Below are positions 1 to 9,070 of a stretch of DNA of 64,000 bases, piece by piece (the stretch's first letter is position 1; each line of letters begins with the position of its first letter). Both the position numbers and the translations under genes were made by a program. Under the pieces are notes generated by a model, which saw only the letters and a list, made by a program, of their open reading frames with translations, had not been told where the DNA came from and did no database searches. This DNA comes from Agitococcus lubricus (GTDB taxonomy: Bacteria > Pseudomonadota > Gammaproteobacteria > Pseudomonadales > Moraxellaceae), in the NCBI RefSeq assembly GCF_003051055.1, contig NZ_QAON01000013.1, positions 46,338 to 110,337 of the forward strand, read 5' to 3'.

Positions 1-1334
1 ATACTGTCTACAATTTGGTCAAGTTCTTCGAGGGATGTCGCTTGAATACGCTGATAAGTCGGTAAGTAGACACGTTCTGCACCTGCTGCAAAAAAGATGC
101 GACCAGCCCGTTTTAGGCCGTCTTTGAACAAGGCAAATTCGGGTTTAGTCATATTCCATTCAATACGTTTCGAGCCGCCTCGAATAGGCCCACTCCAATG
201 TACATAACCGTGACCTGTATCGGGTAATAGGATATTAAGTGCAGAAAAATACTTAAATTCTTGCATAAAACGAATATGGTCAACCCCCATAGAGAGTTCA
301 TTTTGTGCCATTAACTGTACGGGTGCAGCTAAGCCGGATTCCATGAGCATTTTGCCGTCTTCTTCACCTAAAAACTCATCAATGTGCATGCCTGCAAAGG
401 CACCACGCCAACCATAAACAGGCACAGGGAACTTACCTAACACAACACTGGTAGGATGTAGAGATAAATTACGGCCTAATTGGTCATTTTTATTGGGGAG
501 TTTGCTGCGTTGTAACAAGAGTGGGGTATGAATCGCCCCAGCAGCAGAGACAACAATTTGCGCATTAACTTTAATATTGGCAACTGTTGCTTGGTTATCA
601 GGGTCAATCATACGACCTGATACGCCGACAGCACGGCCATTTTGGATGAGAATTTGCTCAACATAGGTATCGGCATAGATTTTGACACCTGCTGCTACTG
701 CCCATGCCAAATACGTGACTTGCATCGAGGTTTTACGGTCAGAAGGGCAGCCAGCCAAACAGTGACCCGTCAATGCACATTGTTTGACGTTACGTGATTG
801 AGGACGCCATGACCAACCTAAGGCTTCACACCCCCTGATAATTGCGTTAGCACAGTCATTAATTTCATGCGGTTCGTTGAGATGGACGTGCAAACGACGT
901 TCAACTTTTTCATAATAGGGGGCAATTTTATTGGGGGCGAGGCCTTCAACACCGTGATCTTTAGCCCATGATTCCAGCACATAATCAGGTGCGCGTACGG
1001 CAATGGTTGCACTAATCACAGAAGAACCACCGACACAATTACCTTGCATCACGATAGTGTCGCCAATAGTATTGGTTTGTGCGCCCACATCTTGATATAA
1101 ATTTTCTAAAGCCCACGCCATGTCTTCAGTAAATTTATTACTCGGTACATAACGGCCAGCCTCTAAAATAATGACACTTTTGCCTGCTGCCGCTAGCTCA
1201 TGGGCAATAATCGCGCCACCCGTTCCCGACCCAACGACCACGACGTCCGCATTTAATACAATATCTTGGCTAGTACGAATATCGCTTGCCTGAGTGACAG
1301 GTAAACCTTCTTTAGGGAGTTCTCTATAAATCAT
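1..1334 (-). CDS. GMC-family FAD-dependent oxidoreductase (3' end outside window)
   Basis: The frame opens at an ATG at 1334 and runs leftwards off the window edge, giving 444 codons; the C-terminus is missing. An FAD-binding Rossmann motif with GSGTGG lies at residues 31-40, and a Cys-rich CALTGHCLAGCPSDRK segment lies near residues 185-200, as in bacterial GMC oxidoreductases of the choline/alcohol/cholesterol oxidase superfamily. These enzymes oxidise alcohols or sugars using FAD. The catalytic C-terminal His-Asn/His pair would lie beyond the window. The gene upstream encodes a Tat-signal protein 32 bp away on the same strand, suggesting a two-subunit dehydrogenase in which the small subunit carries the export signal. 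The substrate cannot be told. Confidence 0.85.
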   Translation of the reverse strand, partial: MIYRELPKEGLPVTQASDIRTSQDIVLNADVVVVGSGTGGAIIAHELAAAGKSVIILEAGRYVPSNKFTEDMAWALENLYQDVGAQTNTIGDTIVMQGNCVGGSSVISATIAVRAPDYVLESWAKDHGVEGLAPNKIAPYYEKVERRLHVHLNEPHEINDCANAIIRGCEALGWSWRPQSRNVKQCALTGHCLAGCPSDRKTSMQVTYLAWAVAAGVKIYADTYVEQILIQNGRAVGVSGRMIDPDNQATVANIKVNAQIVVSAAGAIHTPLLLQRSKLPNKNDQLGRNLSLHPTSVVLGKFPVPVYGWRGAFAGMHIDEFLGEEDGKMLMESGLAAPVQLMAQNELSMGVDHIRFMQEFKYFSALNILLPDTGHGYVHWSGPIRGGSKRIEWNMTKPEFALFKDGLKRAGRIFFAAGAERVYLPTYQRIQATSLEELDQIVDS

Positions 1335-1366
1335 TTGTTATTGTTTCCTGAGCTGGCAGACCAAGA

Positions 1367-1999
1367 TTAAAGAATCATTTTTTTATCGTCATCGTCGCGC
1401 GGTAAAGGCATATTGCCTAAACGACGAATCCCCCATTTAGCGGTTACAGGGCCATCATATTCTAAGGCTTGCCATGTTCTAGGGTCGCGCCAATAGGCCA
1501 CTCCTAAGAGCGTCTTGAGAGTCACCACTAAGCCGCCTTGAACAGCAAGGCCATTTTGCCATGAGCGAAGTTGATTTAAGGCTTGTTCGTTAGAGAGACT
1601 AGAAAAACGTTTGAGTTTATACAGGGTGCTAAACTCAAGGGCTTTACAACCAAGGGATAATAAAAAGCGGGTATCTGCATTCAAACGGCCGACCATATTG
1701 TCTAAGTTTTCTAAGACAGGCACTTCCGTAGTTGACGGTAAATCACTAAAGCGTTCTGTGGGTAAAAATACCACCCGTAGCTTGTCAAACAAGCGATATT
1801 CAGGCTCACTGAGGTGACGAATATAGGTGGGCACCCCCGAATCAGCGGCTAATGCACGTGCAGGAAATGTAACAGCCGTCGCGGCGCTCGTGCCTAATAA
1901 TAAACCTGCTTTTAGAAAACGTCGACGCGAAAGGCTTGCCAATTGTTGTTCTAGTTGGACAAGCGCAGGGTCTTGATGTGACATAGTCGTCCCCGACAA
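1367..1999 (-). CDS. Tat-signal protein, probable small subunit of the GMC dehydrogenase
   Basis: This 210-residue protein has a twin-arginine signal (SRRRFLKAG at about residues 24-32), a hydrophobic stretch and an ALA-like cleavage site near residue 51. The rest is a helical soluble domain with no motif I can assign to a catalytic centre. It lies immediately upstream of the GMC oxidoreductase. In known membrane-bound gluconate and alcohol dehydrogenases, a small Tat-signal subunit 3 escorts the flavoprotein to the periplasm, and this looks like that family (inference from the signal, size and position). A second in-frame ATG at residue 6 is an alternative start. Confidence 0.7.
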   Translation of the reverse strand: MSGTTMSHQDPALVQLEQQLASLSRRRFLKAGLLLGTSAATAVTFPARALAADSGVPTYIRHLSEPEYRLFDKLRVVFLPTERFSDLPSTTEVPVLENLDNMVGRLNADTRFLLSLGCKALEFSTLYKLKRFSSLSNEQALNQLRSWQNGLAVQGGLVVTLKTLLGVAYWRDPRTWQALEYDGPVTAKWGIRRLGNMPLPRDDDDKKMIL

Positions 2000-2216
2000 A
2001 ATGCTGCTTTTTCAGCGATATTATGTAATCATGATAACTGCGCATGATAATTTATACAGTGTCTATGTCGGTCTGGGCGAAGGCAAAAAAGCCAATCAGC
2101 CAACGTCAACAATAGGACACATTATTTAATAGACGAGCAATCAGCGCAGGGCATCTTAGTCTAGCCTAAACTGACTAAGGATTTAAGTCTGTATCTAGCT
2201 GTTTCTCAGCTTTGTC

Positions 2217-3074
2217 TTATGTTTGGTCATTATTTGCCTGAATGTTAATCGCAAACGGGGCTAAATCGCCACTATTTATTGTAATTTGTGGAAAAGGCAT
2301 GCTGATATGATGGTCATCAAACGCCTGTTTAATACTTTCTTGTAGCATATCTTTAATATCTAAAAAATTTTCTTTGCGAGTCCACACATGAAAAATCAGG
2401 TTAATGGCAGATTCTGCAAAGTTTTGTACCACAACTTGCGGTTTAGGCTCATCTAAAACCAAGGGGTTTTTGTCCGCTAGTGCCAATAAAATACGTCTGA
2501 CTTTACTGATATCTTCTTTATACGCAATGTTAATGGTAATCGGCACACGGCGAATAGCAAAGCGTGTTAAGTTGAGCACTTCCGATTTAATCAGTTGCTC
2601 ATTCGGAATGCGTACATAGATGTTATCAGCCGTTCTCAGTTTGATAGATAACAAGTCGATTGACAGCACATCGCCAATGGTTTTGCCGACCTGAATGGTA
2701 TCGCCAACGACAAATGAACCTTCGCCAATTAAAAATAAGCCACTGATTAAATTCGAGGCAGATGTTTGTGAGGCAAAACCAATAGCGACAGTAAAAACGC
2801 CAGCCGCACCCAGTAAGACACTGAGTTTGAAGCCCATTTCGTGCAGTGCAGACATGGCAAATAATAACAATAAAAAATAAAATAATGCCCGTCGCCAAAC
2901 CAGTAATTGATGTGCGGTGAGGCGTTGACTCATCGTTTTGACAAAGGCTGTCGTCACTAAATGCGAGACAAGATACCCCAGCACGAGAAGAATCCCGCCA
3001 ATTATAAAGCCTTCCGTTTTGTCACTGACGGGTAAGTTGATGAGACGGTCTAAGAAACTATCAGTGGTGGCCAT
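2217..3074 (-). CDS. Small-conductance mechanosensitive channel, MscS family
   Basis: This 285-residue protein matches the size of E. coli MscS. It has three predicted membrane segments: residues about 20-45, 62-85 and 88-115, the last being the Ala/Gly-rich pore helix (LLGAAGVFTVAIGFASQT). The beta domain follows with ISGLFLIGEGSFVVGD and VRIPNEQL, then a C-terminal alpha/beta domain. MscS channels open on membrane tension during hypo-osmotic shock and release solutes from the cytoplasm. The gene starts 5 bp after the stop of the DUF432-like gene at 3080-3862, so the two are almost certainly cotranscribed. Confidence 0.9.
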   Translation of the reverse strand: MATTDSFLDRLINLPVSDKTEGFIIGGILLVLGYLVSHLVTTAFVKTMSQRLTAHQLLVWRRALFYFLLLLFAMSALHEMGFKLSVLLGAAGVFTVAIGFASQTSASNLISGLFLIGEGSFVVGDTIQVGKTIGDVLSIDLLSIKLRTADNIYVRIPNEQLIKSEVLNLTRFAIRRVPITINIAYKEDISKVRRILLALADKNPLVLDEPKPQVVVQNFAESAINLIFHVWTRKENFLDIKDMLQESIKQAFDDHHISMPFPQITINSGDLAPFAINIQANNDQT

Positions 3075-3079
3075 AATCC

Positions 3080-3862
3080 TTACTCAAAAAAATGTTCAAA
3101 CAAGCTACTTAAGTTTTCGATGTTTTCTTGACGTGCAGGATTTAAGAGTTTGACAATTCCTGCATGATTGTGGAGACGCGGGTCGATACGCACTTTGGCG
3201 GTGCGTGTGGAGTTGGATTGTTCAACGGCTAAAGTAGGTGTCCATAAGCGACCATCTAAAGCACTATAAATAGGTAAAAGTGGGGCAGGAATGTTAATCC
3301 GTTCAATGGGCATGGTTTGGCTACTGTGATTCATAATATGTACAGGCGTCACGGCTCTGAACGCACGAATGGGTAACTGATTTAAGTCGATACGACCAAA
3401 CACTTTGGTGGCATAACAAATTTCTCCACGAATAGGACTCGCACCAAACCATGTATCTGTAGGCCTGACCACGGGAATATCGAGTAGTTGTTGGTTGGCC
3501 GTACTCAACACCAACCAGACAGGCGTACTGACAAATAAGGTTGTTGCTTGATTGGCAGGGATTAACAAAGGACTAATCGGTTTAACGACAACAGAACGGT
3601 CAGCCATACGCGGGCTGAGTTTGAGTTCGGATTCTGTTTGATTAAATAAAAAGCGTTGTAGTTGGGCTTGACTGGGCAATATATTGGCTTGTGCTTGTAA
3701 GTGCCAAGATTGTTCATCTTCGTGTTGATGAGATTGCCGATGACTTTCGATATGCCATTCTTGCGCTGTGCGACGGACTTGTAGTTCAAAACCAGCCAAT
3801 TGCCAATAACGGACTTGTTCTGTAGTAAACGAATATGTTCCCCACCAGATATGTTCAGACAT
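3080..3862 (-). CDS. DUF432-like protein paired with MscS-type channel
   Basis: This is a 260-residue soluble protein with no signal peptide or membrane segment, starting with MSEHIWWGTYSF. It appears largely beta-stranded, with a conserved-looking segment around PLLIPANQATTLFVSTPVWL and a following strand-rich region. It resembles proteins annotated DUF432, a family with no established activity that often accompanies mechanosensitive channel genes. Here it directly precedes the MscS gene with a 5-bp spacer. A role as a partner or modulator of the channel is only an inference from that linkage. Confidence 0.65.
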   Translation of the reverse strand: MSEHIWWGTYSFTTEQVRYWQLAGFELQVRRTAQEWHIESHRQSHQHEDEQSWHLQAQANILPSQAQLQRFLFNQTESELKLSPRMADRSVVVKPISPLLIPANQATTLFVSTPVWLVLSTANQQLLDIPVVRPTDTWFGASPIRGEICYATKVFGRIDLNQLPIRAFRAVTPVHIMNHSSQTMPIERINIPAPLLPIYSALDGRLWTPTLAVEQSNSTRTAKVRIDPRLHNHAGIVKLLNPARQENIENLSSLFEHFFE

Positions 3863-4269
3863 AACATCTCACTTGCGCAAATAGTTTCATAAGTCGACAA
3901 ACACTTCATATCATTAAACAGCGCATTATTCCGTTTTGTACAGTCGTCAGCAACACAGAGGTACAGAATCATTAGCGACTTTGTTCTCAGCTTGGGCGAA
4001 TGTGTCATAAAAAATAAGCAAATAGGTATAAGGCCCGTTAAGATATGACGAAAAAGCACAAAAATGCCACGTAGCTGCATTGAGTGACTGCTAGGCATCC
4101 AGTAGACTGTTTGTTGTCATCTTTATGACACGGTGTTCTGTCATTATAAATCAATTATTCTGCGTACAATGCAGGTATACCTAGACACCGTTTATGCTAG
4201 CAATCGACGCCTAAGGGCGTATAGATACAGCGCTTCATGGCATATCATTCATAATACGAGAAATTTATT
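3863..4269. other. Divergent intergenic region (DUF432-like gene / gspE)
   Basis: This is 407 bp without a supported gene. Open frames here have no coding character: the minus-strand frame up to 4098 has no family resemblance and overlaps the DUF432-like gene. The segment should hold the divergent promoters for the 3862-2217 pair and for the gsp operon. I see no strong operator or hairpin. Confidence 0.5.
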
Positions 4270-5745
4270 ATGTCCCGTCAGGGTCAATTATCTTATAGTT
4301 TTGCAAAACGTCATGGTGTGTTGTTGGTGACTCAAGCCGACCATCAACAGGCTTTACTGCTGCGTGATGATGTTAAGTTAAGTACTTTGATGGAAGTTCG
4401 ACGCAGTTTAGGGACGCTATTGGCCTATGAAACCCTATCCATAGCGGACTTTAATCAACGCTTAGCGGGGGCATATCAAGGTGATGGTGGGGAGTCTCAA
4501 CAAGCAGTAGACGGTCTAGAAGACCATCCTGACTTAGAAAGTCTAGCTGAGTCTGTTCCTGAAACTGAAGACTTGATGGAACAAGAAGATGATGCCCCGA
4601 TTATCCGTTTAATCAATGCTTTATTAAGTGAAGCGATTCGTCTGAGTGCTTCGGATATACATATAGAAGCCTTTGAAAAGCGTCTCTCTGTACGTATGCG
4701 TGTTGACGGCGTATTACGCGAAATTGTACAGCCGCGCCGTGAGCTTGCGCCTTTGTTAGTATCACGTATCAAAGTCATGGCAAAACTGGATATTGCCGAA
4801 AAACGTGTTCCTCAAGACGGTCGTATTTCATTACGTTTGGCAGGCCGTGAAGTCGATGTGCGTGTATCGACCTTGCCTTCTAATCATGGCGAACGGGTGG
4901 TCATGCGTTTGTTAGATAAACAAGCAGGGCGTTTAGATATTGGCCATTTGGGGTTACAAGCAATCGACCATAAACGCTTGCGGGAATTGATTTATAAGCC
5001 GCATGGCATCATTTTGGTGACAGGGCCAACAGGTTCGGGTAAAACAACGACCTTATATGCCGCACTAACCGAATTAAACGACGCCTCCCGTAATATTTTA
5101 ACGGTAGAAGACCCGATTGAGTATCAGCTCGAAGGGATTGGGCAGACACAAGTAAACACTAAAGTAGACATGACTTTTGCTCGCGGTTTACGTGCTATGT
5201 TACGTCAAGACCCTGATGTTGTGATGGTGGGGGAAATTCGTGATATGGAAACCGCAGAAATTGCGGTACAAGCCTCCTTAACAGGCCATTTAGTATTATC
5301 TACCTTACACACTAACACAGCTGTTGGCGCAGTGACTCGATTACAAGATATGGGTATTGAGCCATTTTTATTGGCGTCCTCTTTGTTAGGTGTCATTGCG
5401 CAACGTCTCGTGCGGGTGTTATGTGTGCATTGTCGACAAGCCGTCACCGCAGATGAAGAAGAGTGCCAGCTTTTAGGGGTAACAGCCACCCAGCCGCCGA
5501 CCATTTATCGTCCGCATGGCTGTGAAAAGTGCAATTTTAGTGGGTATCGTGGCCGTTTAGGTATTTATGAGTTGGTCATTATTGATGATGAAATGCGTCG
5601 TCTCATTCATAGTCATCCGGGTGAGCATGAATTAGAAGCCCATGCACGCACTATGAGCACGAGTATCCGAGCCGATGGTGTTCGTAAGGTGTTAGCAGGA
5701 ATTACCACGTTAGAAGAAGTCGTCAGAGCAACACGCGAAGGTTAA
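4270..5745 (+). CDS. gspE: Type II secretion system ATPase GspE
   Basis: This 491-residue cytoplasmic hexameric ATPase powers pseudopilus assembly in type II secretion. Walker A ([10 protein letters not shown]) is near residues 252-261, followed by an Asp box, a Walker B segment ([11 protein letters not shown]) and a His box ([12 protein letters not shown]). A tetracysteine zinc subdomain is visible as CVHC near residue 384 and CEKC near 418. The N-terminal N1E/N2E region is compact, and an acidic linker ([16 protein letters not shown]) precedes the catalytic core. It is the first gene of gspEFGHIJKLM and is followed by gspF after 2 bp. The start ATG has a GAG-type ribosome site nearby. Confidence 0.96.
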   Translation: MSRQGQLSYSFAKRHGVLLVTQADHQQALLLRDDVKLSTLMEVRRSLGTLLAYETLSIADFNQRLAGAYQGDGGESQQAVDGLEDHPDLESLAESVPETEDLMEQEDDAPIIRLINALLSEAIRLSASDIHIEAFEKRLSVRMRVDGVLREIVQPRRELAPLLVSRIKVMAKLDIAEKRVPQDGRISLRLAGREVDVRVSTLPSNHGERVVMRLLDKQAGRLDIGHLGLQAIDHKRLRELIYKPHGIILVTGPTGSGKTTTLYAALTELNDASRNILTVEDPIEYQLEGIGQTQVNTKVDMTFARGLRAMLRQDPDVVMVGEIRDMETAEIAVQASLTGHLVLSTLHTNTAVGAVTRLQDMGIEPFLLASSLLGVIAQRLVRVLCVHCRQAVTADEEECQLLGVTATQPPTIYRPHGCEKCNFSGYRGRLGIYELVIIDDEMRRLIHSHPGEHELEAHARTMSTSIRADGVRKVLAGITTLEEVVRATREG

Positions 5746-5747
5746 CT

Positions 5748-6968
5748 ATGCCTGCATTTGATTATATTGCCGTAGACGCACAAGGTAAAAAACAAAAAGG
5801 CGTACTTGAAGCCGATAGCTCACGCCAAGTGCGTCAGCAGTTGCGTGAGAAAGGATGGCTGGCCACATCGGTTGAACCTGCTTCTAATGAGCAAAGTAAA
5901 CAAGACAAAACTCCCTTTTGGCAGCAAAAAAAGGGCTTAACAGCCTATGAGTTAGCCTTAGTGACACGCCAACTCGCTACCTTGATTCAGGCAGGTATTC
6001 CCTTAGAGGAAACCTTAAAAGCGGTTGCTAAACAAAGTGAAAAACCTGCCGTCCAAAGCCTATTATTGGCGGTTAGAGGTAAGGTGTTAGAAGGTTATCC
6101 TTTAGCACAAAGTTTGGCAGCTTTTCCTAAAGCCTTTCCTGACTTATATCGAGCCACCGTTGCCGCAGGTGAAAAATCGGGTCATTTAGATTTAGTCTTA
6201 CAACAATTAGCGGACTACACCGAAAATCGTTTTACCACGCAAAAACAAATTCAAGGCGCAATGATTTATCCCATCATCTTAACGACTTTAGCCTTGGCAA
6301 TCGTCGTGGGGTTATTGACCTTTGTTGTTCCTGATATTGTCAAAGTATTTAGTAATTCGCATCAGCAATTACCCTTATTAACCCGAGCTTTAATTGCAAC
6401 CAGTGATTTTGTCAAAACTATTGGTCCTTATTTATTGGTTTTACTGGTTTTTTTAGCATGGATGGCAAGTAAAACACTCAAAACAGATAAAGGTCGTTAT
6501 GCCTTAGATGGCTTTGTACTGCGTGTGCCTTTAGTTAGACGGATTGTCAAAGGAGCCAATGCCGCTCGTTTTGCTAGTACACTCAGCATATTGAGTCGTA
6601 GTGGGGTACCGTTAGTAGAGGGTTTATATATTGCGGCAGCCGTCGCCAATAATTGGTATATTCGAGATGCGATTTTAGATACGGCCTTAAAAGTCACCGA
6701 AGGTGGCAGTATGAGCCATACCTTAGAAAAAAGTCGTTATTTCCCCCCGATGATGATTCAAATGTTGCGAAGTGGTGAAGCAGGTGGCGAGCTGGACGAA
6801 ATGTTAGCCCGCGCTGCACAAATGCAAGATAGAGAGTTGTCGGCATTGATTACGACGATGGTTGGGTTGTTTGAACCCTTGATGTTATTAGTCATGGCAG
6901 GTGTTGTGTTAATTATTGTATTAGCGATTATGTTACCTATCGTCAGTATGAATAATTTAGTCCATTAA
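5748..6968 (+). CDS. gspF: Type II secretion inner-membrane platform protein GspF
   Basis: This 406-residue protein is of typical GspF length. It has two T2SSF domains (about residues 70-195 and 270-395) and three membrane segments: near 170-195 (MIYPIILTTLALAIVVGLLTF), near 220-240, and at the C-terminus (LMLLVMAGVVLIIVLAIML). GspF is the polytopic platform that couples the GspE ATPase to pseudopilin assembly. Its start lies 2 bp after the gspE stop, indicating translational coupling. Confidence 0.96.
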   Translation: MPAFDYIAVDAQGKKQKGVLEADSSRQVRQQLREKGWLATSVEPASNEQSKQDKTPFWQQKKGLTAYELALVTRQLATLIQAGIPLEETLKAVAKQSEKPAVQSLLLAVRGKVLEGYPLAQSLAAFPKAFPDLYRATVAAGEKSGHLDLVLQQLADYTENRFTTQKQIQGAMIYPIILTTLALAIVVGLLTFVVPDIVKVFSNSHQQLPLLTRALIATSDFVKTIGPYLLVLLVFLAWMASKTLKTDKGRYALDGFVLRVPLVRRIVKGANAARFASTLSILSRSGVPLVEGLYIAAAVANNWYIRDAILDTALKVTEGGSMSHTLEKSRYFPPMMIQMLRSGEAGGELDEMLARAAQMQDRELSALITTMVGLFEPLMLLVMAGVVLIIVLAIMLPIVSMNNLVH

Positions 6969-6995
6969 TGAATAGTCAGAAATTTAACCTATAGG

Positions 6996-7049
6996 AGCTG
7001 TTGATATTTTTGTGTCTTTCTTAACCACAATCTAAACGTCAACAGAGCT
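6996..7049 (+). promoter_or_regulatory. Long two-part hairpin between gspF and gspG
   Basis: CTGTTGA at 6998-7004 pairs with TCAACAG at 7039-7045, and inside it TTGTG at 7010-7014 pairs with CACAA at 7026-7030. There is no U-tract after it, so it is not an ordinary terminator. It could be an mRNA-processing or stabilising structure that raises expression of the major pseudopilin relative to gspEF (inference). Confidence 0.35.
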
Positions 7050-7081
7050 TAGTGGTCTAACACCAAAAGTTTGAGGTTGTT

Positions 7082-7495
7082 ATGCAAGCAAGTATGAAAG
7101 GTTTTACCTTAATTGAAGTCATGGTTGTTGTCGTGATTTTAGGGATTTTGGCGGCCGTGATTGTGCCCAGTGTGGTGGGTAAAGATGAACAAGCACGCCG
7201 TACTTTAGCTCAGACTAGTTTATCGAATGTCGCGAATGCTTTAGAGATGTATCGTTTGGATAACCATAAATACCCTACAACACAAGAAGGTCTAGAGGCT
7301 TTAGTCAATAAACCCGCTTCTGCCAAAAGTTTTCCACCAGGAGGGTACTTAAAAAGTATTCCTAACGACCCGTGGGATAACCCTATTCAATATGTTGCGC
7401 CTGGTAGCGCTGGTAAAGCCTATGATTTGTACTCGTTTGGCTCTGATGGTCAAGAAGGTGGTGAAGAAGATAATGCGGATATTTATTACAAATAA
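7082..7495 (+). CDS. gspG: Major pseudopilin GspG
   Basis: This 137-residue major pseudopilin carries a short leader and the prepilin peptidase site KG/FTLIEVMVVVVILGILAA, with the conserved Glu at mature position 5. The alpha-helical stalk is followed by the GspG C-terminal domain (YKLD-like YRLDNHKYPTTQEGLEALV, and GSDGQEGGEEDNADI, the calcium-site loop). GspG polymerises into the pseudopilus that pushes substrates through the secretin. The 113-bp gap after gspF, holding a hairpin, suggests separate control of this abundant subunit. Confidence 0.97.
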   Translation: MQASMKGFTLIEVMVVVVILGILAAVIVPSVVGKDEQARRTLAQTSLSNVANALEMYRLDNHKYPTTQEGLEALVNKPASAKSFPPGGYLKSIPNDPWDNPIQYVAPGSAGKAYDLYSFGSDGQEGGEEDNADIYYK

Positions 7496-7510
7496 AGCGC
7501 AACCTATTAA

Positions 7511-8050
7511 ATGATAATAGATATGACGACATCGCGTGGCTTTACCTTGATAGAAGTACTGTTAGTCGTGCTACTCATTGGTATTGTCAGTGGTATTGTT
7601 TTATTGGCTGCCACGCCTAATGACTCTTCGCGGTTGGTTGCTAATGAAACAGAACGGCTTGCCGATATACTGGCACTGGCCATTGATGAGTCAATCAGCG
7701 ATAACGAACAGATTGGCGTATTAATAGAAGAAACGGGCTATCGTTTTTTAAGTTTTGACGAAAAGACGCGTCAATGGCTACCCTCAACGAATAGCTTATT
7801 AGTCGATTATGAATTGCCCAGTAGTCTTAGCATTCATATCAATAAGCAAGATAACACGAAAAAAATGAGCCTTGCTAAAGACAGTAAAAAAGACGTATTG
7901 CAACCGCAAATTTTATTATTATCGAGTGGTGAGACCTCGGCTGTTGAGTTGGAACTCAGTGCGGAAGATGGCTCTAAACAAAGCCTTATACTGAATGAGT
8001 TAGGCTTTATTCAATTAAGTACCGACTCCAATGAACAGCAAACGCAATAA
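7511..8050 (+). CDS. gspH: Minor pseudopilin GspH
   Basis: This 179-residue protein carries a prepilin peptidase site (RG/FTLIEVLLVVLLIGIVSG) with Glu at mature position 5. The globular domain contains an ETGYRFLSFDEKTRQWLP segment typical of GspH, a minor pseudopilin of the pseudopilus tip. Two starts are possible, ATG 7511 or ATG 7523; either gives a plausible short leader, and neither has a strong ribosome site. Its 3' end overlaps gspI by 20 bp. Confidence 0.9.
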   Translation: MIIDMTTSRGFTLIEVLLVVLLIGIVSGIVLLAATPNDSSRLVANETERLADILALAIDESISDNEQIGVLIEETGYRFLSFDEKTRQWLPSTNSLLVDYELPSSLSIHINKQDNTKKMSLAKDSKKDVLQPQILLLSSGETSAVELELSAEDGSKQSLILNELGFIQLSTDSNEQQTQ

Positions 8051-8441
8051 GGGCTTCACCTTACTTGAAGTATTGGTAGCGTTGGCCGTGTTTTCGGTGG
8101 CAGCGATTGCCTTGATGCGGGTTAGCGAATCGCAATTACGTTTAAGTCAGCGTTTGGAAGAAAAAACCTTTGCCCATTGGGTTGCGTTAAATATGGTCAG
8201 TGAAATGCAGGCCAATCAAGATTGGCCGAATTTGGGGGAGCAAACCGGTAAAGTCAGTATGGCTGGCCGCGATTGGAAAATTGTCATCAAAACTCAAAGT
8301 ACCCCTGTCGCACGTGTGCGACGTATAGATGTCAGTGTGGGTATCGCGCCTAAAGATTTTACCGAAGCCTTAGTCCCTATCACGGTGTTAACTGGTTTTA
8401 TCGAGCAGCCTAATGTCCAAGTGATGGGGTCAGAGCCATGA
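8031..8441 (+). CDS. gspI: Minor pseudopilin GspI
   Basis: This 136-residue minor pseudopilin has the leader MNSKRNKG and the motif FTLLEVLVALAVFSVAAIAL. The following ESQLRLSQRLEEKTFAHWVALNMVSEMQ segment and C-terminal strand-rich domain match GspI, which nucleates the GspIJK tip complex. It overlaps the end of gspH by 20 bp and the start of gspJ by 4 bp, consistent with coupled translation. Confidence 0.93.
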   Translation: MNSKRNKGFTLLEVLVALAVFSVAAIALMRVSESQLRLSQRLEEKTFAHWVALNMVSEMQANQDWPNLGEQTGKVSMAGRDWKIVIKTQSTPVARVRRIDVSVGIAPKDFTEALVPITVLTGFIEQPNVQVMGSEP

Positions 8442-9070
8442 AGCCGCACCGTGGTTTTACGCTGTTAGAATTATTGGTCGCGATAGCCATATTTGCCATT
8501 TTGGGTATAGGTAGTTATCGTTTATTAGCCAGTACCATTCAAACCCGTGATGTAGCCAAAGTCCATGATACGGCTTTACAAGACTTACAGCGTGCGATGA
8601 CGGTACTGAACCGTGACATTTCCCAAGCGGTGGCTAGACCTGTGCGTAATGAGTTTGGTGATAATGTGGCAGCACTTGTGTTGCAAAATAATAGTTTAGA
8701 ACTGACACGTATGGGCTATCCTAATCCCTTAGAACAAACTCGCAGTGAATTACAACGTGTACAGTATGGGTTAAATGCAAAAGGTGAGTTGATGCGTGCT
8801 ACATGGCGACATATAGACCGTGACCGTAGCGAAAAGCCAGTCCCAATTGTGATTCTAAAAAATGTAGAGTCCATTCAATTTAGAGCCTATGCGGCAACAG
8901 GTGGACTCGGTGCAGAATGGCCGCCTTTAAGCCAAACTAATAGCCAAGATAATCTCACTGTCATGCCTAGGGGTGTAGAATTGGTATTAAAGGTCAAGCC
9001 TTGGGGAGAAATTCGACGTTTTTTTCGTGTGCCTTTGGCTATTGAGGAAAAAAATGCGAATCCCTCTTAA
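8438..9070 (+). CDS. gspJ: Minor pseudopilin GspJ
   Basis: This 210-residue minor pseudopilin has a leader MKPHRG and the peptidase/assembly motif FTLLELLVAIAIFAILGIGSY. The globular part (LQDLQRAMTVLNRDISQAVARPVR and LVLKVKPWGEIRRFFRVPL) follows the GspJ pattern. GspJ joins GspI and GspK at the pseudopilus tip. It overlaps gspI by 4 bp (ATGA arrangement) and gspK by 17 bp. Confidence 0.94.
   Translation: MKPHRGFTLLELLVAIAIFAILGIGSYRLLASTIQTRDVAKVHDTALQDLQRAMTVLNRDISQAVARPVRNEFGDNVAALVLQNNSLELTRMGYPNPLEQTRSELQRVQYGLNAKGELMRATWRHIDRDRSEKPVPIVILKNVESIQFRAYAATGGLGAEWPPLSQTNSQDNLTVMPRGVELVLKVKPWGEIRRFFRVPLAIEEKNANPS

Noticed and set aside
3562..4098. 178-codon minus-strand frame overlapping the DUF432-like gene
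   Set aside because: It overlaps a better-supported gene in another frame, has no family resemblance and covers the gspE promoter region.
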